A DNA stretch of 64,000 nt from Trema orientale. Lineage: Eukaryota; Streptophyta; Magnoliopsida; Rosales; Cannabaceae. Below the pieces are notes generated by a model, which saw only the letters and a program-made list of their open reading frames with translations, did not search any database and was not told where the DNA came from. The stretch's first letter is position 1. Every line of letters begins with the position of its first letter. The translations under genes and the position numbers were made by a program. Shown here piece by piece: positions 22,093 to 33,649 of this stretch. The stretch is from NCBI GenBank assembly GCA_002914845.1, contig JXTC01000023.1:1183317-1247316 (forward strand), given 5' to 3'.

Positions 22093-22766
22093 GGGTGAGT
22101 TTTCAATGGGTATTTTTGTTTTTGCTCCATGGATGGGTAAATTTGACTAATTTGGAAACAAACCTACAATAATAAGTCATCTTATTCAATATATTAATTT
22201 CTAATTTTTTTTATTTATTTCTTTTTTAAAAATTTAATTTAAAGTTTAATTTTTTAATTACCTTTAATTTAAAACTATATGTATTATTGTATCTTCAATA
22301 TTTAATAAATTTTTTTTATCGGTAAAATCTAAGGTAGGATAATTTTCATATTATGAATAAGTTGTTTTTTTAAATAATAAAAAATGAATAAAACAACTAC
22401 ATTGAAAGAAAATTTGTTTTAAAAAAAATTATGCGTCAAATAGCTTAAAATTTGTACATCTTTTGTTGTTGTTGTTTTTTTTTTTTCCTACGAATAAGAT
22501 AGTTAAGAGTAATTTAGGGTTATTAAGTATTTTTCACTAATTTTATTTCTTATAAAATAAAGTAAAATAAAATAAATTAACCAATTCATCAGGTTACCCA
22601 TCTTTTTTATTTTAAATAACTTTCTATATTTATATATTTATTAATTATAATAATATTTTTAATAAATCTACTAATATTATTATAGCCATTAGATTACAAT
22701 CCAATGGCCCAAATTAGAGTACCCATCCATAGAGTAAAAACAAAAATCTCCATTGAAACATCACCC
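22093..22766. mobile_element. Non-autonomous DNA transposon with ~60-bp TIRs (674 bp)
   Basis: The left end 'gggtgagttttcaatgggta', continuing with 'tttttgtttttgctccatgg' and 'atgggtaaatttgact', is matched inversely at 22702-22766 ('agagtacccatccatagagt', 'aaaaacaaaaatctcc', 'attgaaacatcaccc'). A 5-bp TATTT flanks each side, but the AT-rich context makes that weak evidence. The interior is AT-rich and non-coding. Confidence 0.7.
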
Positions 22767-24030
22767 TATTTGAGTAAAAATATATATATATTTATATATA
22801 TTTTTTTGTTGAAATAAGAGTGACAATCTATGTTGTGTCGTGTAAACTTAATTAAATATTATTTATTTTTGAGTTGATCACGTCTCACTCTCACTGTATA
22901 ATAAAAACGTCATTAGATATATGCATCAAAACACATGTAAACTTTATCAAAAAAAAAAAAAAAAGAACACATGTAAACAACATATGTTTTATTGTACTAA
23001 GACAAGTTAGCTTATTAATTTTGCGTTTTTCTTTTTATTTACTAGAAATTCATTACAAATATTTTTATGAAATAATTGATTATTTCACGATGAATTTTAA
23101 ATAAAAAAATTAATTATTCGAGTCAATTTTGTGGATTCAGTTAACGTGCAGAGTTTTAAGTTGGCTACAAAATTGCCACCTCTAAAGTTAAGCCATTGGC
23201 TTGTCTGTAATACTTTTATTGCTAAAAATGATGATAGAAAATATCTCAAAATGTTATTTAGCAGGATCTTCATTGATTTTTAACAAGGAATAATTACATT
23301 TTTATACTTTACACTTTTGATTTTTTGTTTATATTTTAGATTTTGGTTATTATTAATATTGACCTTTAAATTTTTTTTTGAAAAGATATTGACCTTTAAA
23401 TTTAAATTTATAACAAATATGTATTATCTCTAACTTTTCAAAATTTAAAGATATATCTTCAAAACAATCTATTTAAAAATAATAAAAGAAAAAAATGCAA
23501 AAGCCTATAATTTCTTTTTTAATATTTAGCTTTACTTATTAATTTTAAATAACCTTTAAATTTGAATTTCTTTTTAAATATATAGGTTTGAAATTAAAAA
23601 AAAAATATTCTGGTAAACTATATAGTCAAAATTAATGTTTGACCCAAAAATGATATAATTTTATTACAAATTTTAAATCTGAATGTTAGTATTGATAATA
23701 ACATAAATACAATATATAAAATAGATAAATAGTTAAAAATATAGGGTGCAAAAATATAATTATTATAAAATTCATTTACTATAAAAAAATAAAAAATTTA
23801 TAAGGCATGTCCCGTACATGTCTAGTGAATGCAATGGTAAAGCCTGCAATACGTCATATTTCTTTTTTTGAGTGAAGTAATTAAAGCTCACAAATTCGGA
23901 GTAGAAATATGATTCACCACCTTTTTTTTTTTTCTTTTTTTCCAGAAGCTCAAACTCTAGTTTGGCTGAAAGAGGTCCTTTAATGGCTAGGTAATGTAAT
24001 CCTATTTGTAAAGTGGTAATGCTTCTTCTC
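22767..24030. other. AT-rich intergenic DNA, nothing recognised
   Basis: No gene, repeat border or RNA feature could be supported. Some short direct repeats such as 'attgacctttaaattt' (about 23360 and 23388) are present. Confidence 0.5.
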
Positions 24031-24325
24031 CTAATAAAATATATTCCTTTGCTACTTCCTTGTATATATTTATATTTTGTTTTTCCAATTAAGGCAGGTA
24101 TTTTGAATACAAAATTTCAATATTGGAGGTGTAGTGTGATATGAATTTAAATTGAAAACTATCCAAGAACCAGAGTTCCCTAATAAAATATATTCCTTTG
24201 CTAGTTCCTTGTATGAATGTATATTTTGTTTTTCCAATTAAGGCAAAGGTTTTGAATATAAAATTTCAATATTGAAGGTGTGGTGTGGTATGGATTTGAA
24301 TTGAAGACCATCCACACAGAGAGAA
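24031..24325. repeat. Tandem duplication, period 149 bp
   Basis: 'ctaataaaatatattccttt' at 24031 recurs at 24180. Both units continue with 'ttttgtttttccaattaagg' and 'aaaatttcaatattg'. Clear but diverged copies. Confidence 0.9.
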
Positions 24326-25459
24326 CCAAACGTAAAAATAAAAACTTAAAAAAAAAAAAAAGTTATCTTGCTCATAAATTATAAAAAAAAACCTTTTCCG
24401 TTAATCGCATGTGGTCCATTACATATGAATCACAAGTTGTAAATCAAACTTCTCATGTTGCCCATTCTACTCATGAGCCTTGGTGCCCTTTGCCAGATTT
24501 TATTTCTAGTTTGGTTGTTAGGGAACTTATGGCCGTTTGGGATTTAATGGGACTCATAATATATTAGATATACTTTTTAAGGTTTCCTTCACAAAATATA
24601 CCATTTCTGAAAGTAACTTTTAGTGAAAAAAAATAAAATAAAACACATGTTTTTGAATTCTTTGCAAAGTAGCTTCTCCCGATCATACTTGATCTCATTC
24701 AATTGTATACTCGACCATGTTCAATTCTGTACTCAACTATATATGTATGGAAAAATGATCATTTATTATAAGTAAAGTGAAACAAGGGTCTATTTATTAT
24801 AAGAACTTAACAGGGAAAAAGTTTTATAATAGGGAGTGTGTCTGATCACTTTTAGTGAATGGATAGCAAAATAATATTTTCGAGTTGCCGAATACAATTT
24901 ATTGTATATTTACATATACAAAGCATATATAAATATAGCGTATGTTTGAATTAACTTTTAAAAGCTGACTTTTGGTTTCCTGAGCCCAAAAACAGAGCCT
25001 GATTGTGTAAGATATCAAAAGAGTTAAAAGTTTTAAAAGCTCTTCTAGAGGAAGTAAAACTCACACAGCTTCTTTAGGAAGAGCTTTAAATAAAACATGA
25101 AAATTTTTTGTTTGATGTCTAAATGAGAATTTATATTTCTATATTTATCCTAATATTCATAAATAAGAAAAAAATATCATTTAGATTCTAAAATTAAATT
25201 TTTAAATATATCATTCAAATAATATACTGAAAATTATGATTTAAACTTCTCTTCATCTAAAGTAGAAGTAAAAGCTAACTTAAATAGGCTCATAATAAGA
25301 AACCAATAAAAAAGAACTTCACAATATATACGAGAAGAATGATTAATATTTAAAAGGAAAACAAAAAATAAAATACAAATAGTTAACTAACGAGTCAAGT
25401 TAGGATATGGGGCTAAAAGTTTGATTATACGAAACTAGGCCAAACTCAGAGTAAACTAG
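24326..25459. other. AT-rich spacer with a possible MITE (about 24945-25290)
   Basis: 'gtttgaattaacttttaaaa' near 24947 and 'agtaaaagctaacttaaata' near 25264 are roughly inverted, and 'aaagctcttctagaggaag' internal wording is typical of plant MITEs. No target duplication is clear. The rest is featureless. Confidence 0.35.
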
Positions 25460-25679
25460 GAAAATTGACGCAAATAACCCATTTTTAAGGCATTTGGATT
25501 TTTTAATCCACTATTTCAAAACGACTTTTATAGTGCGAATTTCTGACAATTTTAGCTCATTTTAGAGAGAGAAACATTCAAGTTTCCGAATATGTCCTGC
25601 TGCAAATATAGGCTTTTTAGGTATGTGATGTACAAATAGATTCCCTCCTCACTTTTCTCTAACATTTTCCCTCTCAATC

Positions 25680-25764
25680 GTTCTCTCTCTCTCTCTCTCT
25701 TGATCGTACTCAGTCGTTCAACTCCAGCCACCTATCTCTCTCTCTCTCTCTCTCTCGACTATAC
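25680..25764. repeat. Duplicated (CT)n leader-like stretch inside the MULE
   Basis: 'tctctctctctctct' followed by 'gatcgtactcagtcgtt' and again '(tc)n' followed by 'gactatactcagtcgttt'. The unit is about 60 bp, repeated once. It resembles a plant 5' UTR and may be part of captured or original MULE promoter sequence. Confidence 0.6.
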
Positions 25765-26221
25765 TCAGTCGTTTAGCTCTATTCTCCTCTGCCCATATCG
25801 CTCTTTGTGTTTTTGTCATACCCATCTCTTTATCTCTCGCATCGTCTTATTTTGGTTCGCATAGATTCTACAAAGAAGAGGTATGTATCTTTTTTTTGGG
25901 TCATACCCATCTCTCATTGAAGGTTAGAAGTAACTGAGTAATTGTTACTTTAGGGAAGATGGTAGAAGTAACTGGGTATGGATTTGTTAGTTACTTTCTG
26001 GGTAGATATATGCTGACGTAATAGTCCCAGATTTGACTTGTGACCATTTGTCATAAATTTGTGATACGAAGACACAATATATCTTACTTTGATATTTACG
26101 TTTACTTCTTAGGAAAAGCTAGAGTTGGTTTATCTTAATTAAAAAAATAAGAAGCAGAAGGACACTAAGTATGTCTGACTATGTGTCCAACTATTTGTTA
26201 CTGGCAGACAAAAATGTGTAC

Positions 26222-26372
26222 TGTGACTATTTATTACAAATTTGTGACATAAAGACACACTTGTTTACATATAATTACAAAACTCTTGATGTTCATTAAA
26301 TTGTGATAGAGTCACACTTATCTACAAACTATTGTGGCCATCAACACACAAACACATAGGCTTTTTTATAAA
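26222..26372. repeat. MULE internal duplication, left copy
   Basis: It contains 'attacaaaactcttgatgtt', 'attgtgatagagtcaca' and 'tggccatcaacaca'. A related block at about 27195-27345 has 'gttacaaaattcttgacatt', 'ttgtgacaaagtcacag' and 'tggccatcaacaca'. The hAT insertion separates them today. Confidence 0.65.
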
Positions 26373-26482
26373 AATCCTCTTTCTTACATGATTTGTGGCT
26401 CATGTAACTACTTTATTCAATAACTTTTACATGTCATAAATTTGTGACAGTTCCACACTATACGTGATTTGTGACTCAGAGT

Positions 26483-27175
26483 TAGGGGTGTTCATGGCCG
26501 ATTTGGACGGTCTAAATCGTCAATCCAGAAACCAATCCGAATGTGCGGTTTGGCCGGTTTACCAATCCGTGCGGTTTGAGTTTATCGATTCAAACCGGCC
26601 AAACCGCACCTATATTTTTGCGGCCGATTTGGGCGGTTTCCTCGGTTTGAAAACTTACAAAATTTGAATTAATACAATATCAACTAAGCTCATATCATAA
26701 TCATATTTCATCTAAAATATAAAGTCCAAATATAAAACGAAACCATAACATAGTTAAAAGCTATAACCAAATCGAAGTCATAGTAAACTTAAATTTTAGT
26801 TACAACTTACAACTTAATCAAAATTGAGTAGTAAACTTAAAGTCTTTAATCTTAAACATATCACAACAACAAGACTTAAAGTCTAAAATATCATAAGAGT
26901 CTTAAGTAACATAGTCTTAAATAAGCTAAGAGTAATCATTACTCAATTAGAATGAATAAGCTTAAATTTTTAACTATTAATATACATTTTAAAAAAAATA
27001 CATGTATAAACTTATTGGCCGGTTCGATTTGAATCCGACCGAATTTTACTAAAACCGAAAACTAAACCGGCCAAGTCGGTTTTCATATTTTCTAATCCGT
27101 AACCGGCCATTTAAAAAAAAAAACTACGCGGATTGGGCGGTTTCCACGGTTTGGCGATTTTTTTGAACACCCCTA
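26483..27175. mobile_element. Non-autonomous hAT element (693 bp) nested in the MULE
   Basis: Exact 12-bp TIRs TAGGGGTGTTCA ... TGAACACCCCTA. The flanking 8-bp target duplication CTCAGAGT is perfect (26475-26482 and 27176-27183). Subterminal 'aaccggcc', 'gcggtttgg' and 'gggcggttt' motifs are repeated in both orientations. The centre is AT-rich and non-coding. The perfect TSD, compared with the imperfect one of the host MULE, fits a younger insertion. Confidence 0.95.
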
Positions 27176-27587
27176 CTCAGAGTTACATATTTTCTTGTAA
27201 ACTATTATTACAAAGCATCGGACCATTTCTTTGTTACATACAGTTACAAAATTCTTGACATTCATAAAATTGTGACAAAGTCACAGACTTGTTTACAGAC
27301 CATTATGGCCATCAACACAAAAATACATAGGCTTTTTCATAAAAATACATACAAATATATGTTTCAAAATCTATTGATTAGCTTAGGTGATTACCTACTT
27401 CAATACATATAGACCTAAAATTATTTACTTTAACAAACTAAAGTGATCGATAAAATTAAAAACATTCTTACCAGTATCATATTTCTCACACATTATCATC
27501 AAACATAAAATAAACATAACCCAAAATAGTCACTATATCTCCGAGTAGCCATTCTTTATGACTTGGGGTTTTAAATTTGTGACTCAA

Positions 27588-27885
27588 TTATTTCCTCAAA
27601 TATATCAAAAAAATTAAATTTTTTCTCAAACTAGATCCAAAATTACCTTCTGCTTGGGCTCTAATTTTTTCACCACAGATGTTGTCTTCTTCTTCATTTT
27701 TCGCTGTCTTTGTTGTAGCCAATGGTGTAGATGCGGTTTCAGTACCATCTTCCTCCGCTTTCTTCTTCTTCAACTTCGGCGAGGTCCTAGGTAAAGCCAC
27801 TTGTGGCGACTCCACGAAGTCGAAATCTTCCACTGTTTTTCTTTCTCGAAGTTCTCTGAGTTTTAGCACCTCTTGTTTTAGCCAT
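27588..27885 (-). pseudogene. Coding remnant inside the MULE (MAKTRG... start)
   Basis: On the minus strand an ATG at 27885-27883 opens 'MAKTRGAKTQRTSRKKN' and stops at 27787 after 32 residues. The overlapping frame stays open to 27588 and reads acidic/lysine-rich sequence ('TSPKLKKKKAEEDGTETAS', 'AKNEEEDNICGEK'). This suggests one coding region broken by a frameshift near codons 15-20. A basic 'MAKTRG' start followed by charged, low-complexity sequence is of a kind seen at the N-terminus of proteins carried by plant MULEs, but I cannot assign a family. Its 5' side faces the right TIR. It may be a deleted MULE gene or a captured host fragment. Confidence 0.4.
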
Positions 27886-28154
27886 TGCAAACTGTTTGGA
27901 AAGAAAGGTTTGATTAATACTCAAGAGGGTTTCGTAGCAATAATGGAGGAGGAAATACTCAGGGTTTTCAAATATTTTAATACAAATAAATTAAAAAATA
28001 CAACAAAACAGAGCACAAAAGACTGACATGGACAGTGTAATTGAAGGGCCTTTTAGACTTTTTCTTTCCCAAATAAGATTAGAAAAGTCATTCTGAAAAA
28101 GTGGATTAAAAAAGTCCAAATGCCTCAAAAATGGGCTATAAGCGTCAATTTCTC

Positions 28155-28459
28155 AGAAACTAGTCAAATTTTGAGCCCATTTTAAGTAAATATAATTATT
28201 GGTATATAGTGGATATAGCAAATGTATAATACGATTTACTCACTAAAATACCTAATATATTCAATACATAAGCTAAAGCAGGTATAATTAAGTGGATATA
28301 TCAAGTGTAAAAATAAATATGAGCAATTTTGGCTACAACCAGAAAAAAGGGGGACATTTATTAAAATGAAGAGTAAAAAAAGAACTGCCGCTCTATTTTC
28401 TCTACAAAAGGGCAGACGAGACTGGGCTTGCTTTGGGACCAAATGATAATTTTATGTTA
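28155..28459. other. AT-rich spacer, nothing recognised
   Basis: Short sequence between the MULE and a palindromic AT-rich stretch; no gene supported. Confidence 0.5.
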
Positions 28460-28479
28460 AACTTTTTGTGACAGGATAC

Positions 28480-28815
28480 ATTTTATGACCAGGGTTTTTA
28501 GCCAAATGGCCGAATTTTATATAATTGTTTGAAAAATGGCTGTTTTTTAAATACTATTAAAAAATAGATAGATTTTTAAAATTATTTGAAAAATGGCCCT
28601 TTTTCATATTTAATAGGTTAGAATATATTGATTTATTTTGTATAAAAATGATTTATTTTGTGTAAAATTGATTTATTTTTTTTAAAAAAATTGATGAATT
28701 AGAAAACTGTCATTTATCAAAATAAAATTATAAAACAGCTATTTATTAAATAGGTATAAAAAATGGCCATTTTTTAAATTGATCTAAAAAAGGACATTTC
28801 TTATAAATACTCTTA
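28480..28815. mobile_element. Possible fold-back MITE
   Basis: 'aaaaatggc(tgt/ccc)ttttt' motifs on the left are mirrored by 'aaaaatggccattttttaaa' on the right, around an internal repeat of 'attgatttattttgt' (three times). The build resembles the fold-back MITEs at 6.8-9 kb. Borders are uncertain. Confidence 0.4.
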
Positions 28816-29955
28816 TGACTGCCGGTCATGTATAAAAGGAAAAAAAATGACTACCAGCCGTCTAGCGGGTTAAGTAGTCAAATATCTTCTCTTTTTAAAG
28901 AACATTAATTAAAGTTAATACCATTTTTTTAAATACTCTATTAACTACCACTTTTAGCCGCTGAACTTCTTTTTGGAATTAATTTGGGTGACGATATTAA
29001 CTTCGAAGACATTAAAGATGAAAAAGAACGACAAGAGATAAAAGAGTTATATGTACAATCCCTATATTAATTCTCAAGAACATTTTTGCCATGCCTCTTA
29101 TTTATATTTCATGTGAGAAAGGACTGTTTGAGTGTCGATGTGCATTGTACATGCCCAGTTTAACCATCAAGTGCAATTTTTTTAAATAATTGTAAACCAT
29201 AAATACATCTATATTAGTGTGGTCCAAACAAAATAACTGAAAGGAGGCAATAAATGAATGCACTGGGCCCTTTGCATATATTTGTTTTTTTCTCTTGAAC
29301 GTGGTATAAATTCTTCTTTGTTATATAACGATAAATAAAAAAGAAAAGGAATAAAAAAAAAAGAAAAAACGAAACTGAAGGAGAAGTATATTACATAAAT
29401 TACATGGGAAAGTAAATACATGTAGTTGTTAACCTGTTATAATAAGTGGACCAATACATTTAATTTGTTCAACATCTAGTACATAAGAGTACTGTCTTTC
29501 TAAGTATAAATAGTTGTGATTCACTAAAGAAACAAAAAGAGAAAAGGTACGATTATTTAACGATAATGCTATATTGCTAGCTGCAACAAAGAGTCAATTA
29601 ATTAGTGATGTATCTCATTTTTTTTCCCTTTCGGAAGTGACCATGTATCTCATTTGTTCCACAAATAATATATCATCTGTGACTATTGTACATTAATTAT
29701 ATATAGACACATTAGTTAGTTGTTATTTTTCTATTTTATACGTGCCCCCCCCCCCCCCCCTTTATATGAACATTTTGTATCTTTTCTCTCTTTTATTTAT
29801 AAAGACTTTTGGTTTGGAGTTATTGCACACATGTTAAGTTTGTCTGTGAGATTCCAACCTAACTTGTTAGGATTCATCTGGTTAACTTTGATTTTCTTCT
29901 TGTTAGGAATTACTCATTAATATGTCTATATATATATATACATATATATATATAT
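28816..29955. other. AT-rich intergenic DNA with a 16-C run
   Basis: No gene recognised. An uninterrupted run of 16 C lies at 29745-29760, unusual in this AT-rich setting. Confidence 0.5.
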
Positions 29956-30197
29956 GGTTGCCAATCCGGTAGGTATTTTTTTTTTTTACATATGTGTAGG
30001 TATTTTTTTTCTAGTCGTTGGATCCTCATCTAACCATGATCTAACGGCTAAAATGAGATGCATGAAAAGACGTGCATTATTAATATTTTTTCTCTATCTT
30101 ACTTTTTAATATAAAAAAATATGCAAAAAATTTTTTCATTGGCCTAATTGATACCTATGCATAGGTAAAAAAAAAAATATCTACTGGATTGGTGCCC
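29956..30197. mobile_element. Microsatellite-flanked MITE, family G copy 1
   Basis: Left 'gccaatccggtaggtatttt' and right 'atatctactggattggtgcc' are inverted. Length about 242 bp, and it sits exactly within a (TA)n run: 'tatatatatat' on the left and '(ta)12'-like sequence on the right. Copies occur at 32948-33195 and 58538-58768. Insertion into TA microsatellites is the behaviour known for Micron-type elements in rice. Confidence 0.75.
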
Positions 30198-30497
30198 TAT
30201 ATATATATATATATATATATATAAGACAAGACTCAAATGGTGATTTTTGTAAAATCACTAATGCATTTGTATAGATTATGGGTTATGTACAAAATCTAAT
30301 CAATGATAACTATTTTATTTTTTGGCCAACAACCCATTAAATAATAGATATTAGATCAAAATCGAACAATGTAAATTATACTTACCAATCGATAAATGAC
30401 AAAGTACCTAGTAGAGTTAGTATTTTAAAGGCGCATTGAAGAGTCAAGTCAAGTGGAGAGTACTTTTGTCGTATTTCACGAGGATTTACCGTTGTTG

Positions 30498-30499
<2 letters not shown>

Positions 30500-30545
<46 letters not shown>
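30500..30545. repeat. (AT)n microsatellite, 46 bp
   Basis: 23 uninterrupted AT units. Predicted reading frames across it are artefacts. Confidence 0.98.
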
Positions 30546-30546
<1 letters not shown>

Positions 30547-31554
30547 CGTTGTAGGATACGACCTTCCCAAGATCATAACAAAATACCGTATACATAGCAT
30601 TCCCACATCCACATTTTGTACGGTTGACATTCATTGTGTGATTAGAGCTAATTTTCACTCTTATCCACCCTCCAATATATCCTATATAGCTAGATGTATA
30701 CTCTCCATATAATCCACAAAAGCATATTATCCTTCAATTTATTTATTTTTTCAGTAATGGACCAAAGTGATGTGGGGGATTGGGTTAGCTGGAGGTGAAG
30801 ATGTCAACGATTTTAAGAGTTGAAAATTTGGCATTGCACTAGGGGAATTTTGAAACACAACACTTAAAGTGCACCTTTTTTTCGAAGTATATTGCTAGCT
30901 GCTGCCAAATGCCAAATTCTGCGAACCTAAAAACTTCGGCTACATCGATCTTAGTCACATCAATATTGGTGCTTAATCAACAAAATTTGATAGTCCAATT
31001 CACAAGACTTTGGCGTGAACTAGAGTTATCCATATTCTAAATTCTAATGTCTTGGCCCTGTCATGTGCCTAATTCTTACACTCGAGTAATCCCGTCTTGT
31101 AGGGCCAAAATTCGATGCAAGAATCTACCACTGTTATTTCCTTTCACTTTCTTATTTTTATTTTTAATTTCTTTTTGTTCTTTATCTTAATTCATTTCTC
31201 ATACAGAGCTAGGAATAATTTATAATACATGACTTTCCTTTGAAGTACATATGTATAGCCGAAAAAAAGCGAAACGAACCAAATATATTGGCAGTGCACT
31301 TCCATTAAATCCATTTTGTAGGGCTGAAATCAATTTTCCAGACATGATCTCTCCTATATGTGTCGCTTCCTTCTTCACCAACAGTGTGCATGAATGAATG
31401 CCCTGCCTATAGCTAGGGCAATATCTAGTTTTCTTAAATTTTAATACCCAAAAAGTAGTATATATTTGGCTACCTGCCATCAATGCATGTCTTAGTTTTG
31501 GTGCACAGTCAACGTTGGTTATTGGAGAATAATACACTCACCACTATCCAAAAA
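30546..31554. other. Intergenic DNA, nothing recognised
   Basis: Slightly more balanced composition than average, but no coding similarity, RNA gene or repeat border was found. Confidence 0.5.
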
Positions 31555-31738
31555 GAGCAATGCTATGAGGCACCAGTGGTGCCCAGCACTACAGTGACAT
31601 GTCTGTTTGTCACTGGATGATTTAATTAATAAATTGGGTCCCACATGGGCCCCACTTAAATTATAATTATGATTAGCCAGTGACAAACTGACATATCAGT
31701 GTAGTGCTGGGCACCACTGATGCCTTATAACATTATTC
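31555..31738. mobile_element. Mutator-type MITE, family F copy 1 (184 bp)
   Basis: TIRs 'gagcaatgctatgaggcacc' and its inverse near 'ggtgccttataacattattc'-type right end. A perfect 9-bp target duplication ATCCAAAAA flanks it (31546-31554 and 31739-31747). The arms are complementary over about 45 bp ('agtggtgcccagcacta'). The 9-bp TSD points to the Mutator superfamily. Three further copies lie at 33213-33411, 52899-53082 and 53338-53569. Confidence 0.93.
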
Positions 31739-31747
31739 ATCCAAAAA

Positions 31748-32947
31748 AGTGTAGAAATTTAGTGCGAGTAGGTACTCAAAATTTGTGTGTGACTAGAAGT
31801 ATTATTTAGAAATAACTCATCATTAATATATTACTTATAGTTACAACTTTTTGTAGCGGTGATCACGAAATTATTTGTAAGTAAAATTATAAGTTAATCA
31901 TATAAAATTGTGTATAATTTAATTTGTGACAAAAAATTTTACGAGTCTTTTTAGTTAAAACATAACCACAATACCTTTTCTATAATATTTATTTTAGTCA
32001 CGAGATTCTTAATTCTTCAATCTTCGCCGCAAATTGTATTGTAATCTGCAAAGTTTTTCTCGTCTGTACAAAACCACGTCATTGTTTATAGTTTTTTTCC
32101 CATATTGCCATTGATATTCCCATGCAATTACAGTTGATACTTGGGTTGGCCTAAGTTTGTCAAATCATCACTTTTGTTATGTAATATTTAAGATAGTAAT
32201 TTGAAGAGTACTTAACACTATGTGAGTCCATATATAACATATAATAATTAATTACTTGTCACCTTTATGGTCAATAATATTATAGATGGGGGAAACTAAG
32301 TTAAAACAGTTTAATGTCTTTAGTTCATGAAATTTAAAATAATAATAATTTGAATTAATAGCTCATGACACATGATGCATGAATCATGATAACTTCGCCC
32401 AAAAGTGGACAGTAAAATCTCGTACATGCATGCATGGAAATTGCCCGATAGTGGGAGATTTCAAAATCAATTAAGTCTACAAAAGCTAGCTTTGAAATAA
32501 TAGGTAAAGCTAGAAATGTGGATTGGTATAATTGGTTTAATTGATATTCGATCGTGTGAAAACACGATTCCTTTTTGTTGCTCAAAAAGATGATAGAGAG
32601 ATATATTTTATTACAATTATTATTAGTTTAAAAAAGTTGTATGTATACACAATTTTGAAACAACCGAAAAGCAAAAGTAAAGTTGGCCAATTCTCCATTT
32701 ACAGAGTGACTGCATTGCTTTGCGTCAACCATATGGCGCAAAGGATCATATATAGGAGATTCTTCACAGCTTTAGCATCAAGCAACATCCCTAGTACTAC
32801 TCAACGTCATATAACGGGACACGTACAAAGTATGAAAGTTCGCGTGTTTCACATGAATTAAGACCTTAATAATATGGGTTTATAAACTGGTAAAAGTTTC
32901 TAATGAAGACTATTACTAACGTGACATATATATATATATATATATAT
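31748..32947. other. AT-rich intergenic DNA, nothing recognised
   Basis: No gene or repeat border supported. Short open frames (for example 32541-32861) show no family resemblance. Confidence 0.5.
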
Positions 32948-33195
32948 GGGATCAGTTCAGTAGGTGAATTTTTTTTAGGTATTGCTTCACTTAATTAAAA
33001 TTTATTTTGCAAGTCTTTTCATAGTAAAAAAGTAGAATATAGAGAAAGAAAGAGTATTAAATTGTGTGTACTAATTATTATTATTTTTTTTCTAATAACT
33101 CAAATCATTATAGCCTTTAGATAAAGATCCAACGATATTAAAAAATAAATACTTAGATAAGTAAAAAAAAAAAAAGAATACATACTGAATTAGTA
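32948..33195. mobile_element. Microsatellite-flanked MITE, family G copy 2
   Basis: The left 'atcagttcagtaggtgaatt' and right 'aatacatactgaattagta' ends are inverted. Internal 'gatccaacg' and 'cttttcatagtaaaaaagta' match copies 1 and 3 in inverted or direct order. It is flanked by '(ta)n' on both sides. Confidence 0.7.
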
Positions 33196-33212
33196 ATATA
33201 TATATATATATA

Positions 33213-33411
33213 TAGTAACACTATGAGGTATACCACATGGTGCTCAATACCACATGGTGCTCAACACCACATTATGTGTCAGTTTATTACTAGCTAATTA
33301 TAATTACATTTCAAGTAGAGCCTATGCGAGACTTAATTTATTAATTGAAATTACCCCGTAACAAACACGTTATTGTGGTATTAGGTACCACTGATGCTCA
33401 TAACATTGCTC
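33213..33411. mobile_element. Mutator-type MITE, family F copy 2 (diverged)
   Basis: Same arms as 31555-31738 with more substitutions ('ctatgaggtataccacatgg' ... 'taccactgatgctcataaca'). An internal short duplication 'accacatggtgctcaa' is present twice. It is embedded in TA repeats, so the 9-bp TSD cannot be judged. Confidence 0.7.
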
Positions 33412-33649
33412 ATATATATATATTACTAATAGCAAAGATATATTAACAAGAGTAGAAAGAATCATATGACGACATATGTTCAAGACAGTAGATTCTGACA
33501 TCGTTTGGTATGAAAAAAATAGATTATCACTTGAGATTGAATTGGTGGAATATATTTGTGCAACAAAATGTTTGGTGTATATTAAGACTAACATTGCAAC
33601 TTTCACGTGAGTTTTATATATACAGTACATATTGTATGCACATATTAGA

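Larger units (their letters stand above)
25460..28154. mobile_element. Mutator-like element (MULE), 2.7 kb, long TIRs
   Basis: The left TIR (about 25460-25533) starts 'gaaaattgacgcaaataacc' and continues 'catttttaaggcatttgg'. The right TIR (about 28066-28154) is its inverted partner, with 'ccaaatgcctcaaaaatggg' and 'ctataagcgtcaattt'. The TIRs are about 75-90 bp and well matched. Flanks 'gtaaactag' (25451-25459) and 'agaaactag' (28155-28163) look like a 9-bp target duplication with 7 of 9 bases conserved. Long TIRs and a 9-bp TSD fit MULEs. Inside are a CT-rich leader-like stretch (25640-25790), a duplicated 'tttgtgac' block, a coding remnant on the minus strand and a later hAT insertion. No MURA transposase is visible, so it is non-autonomous. 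Confidence 0.75.

Noticed and set aside
30382..30658. Two frames containing (Tyr-Ile)n
   Set aside because: They read through the (AT)n microsatellite at 30500-30545.
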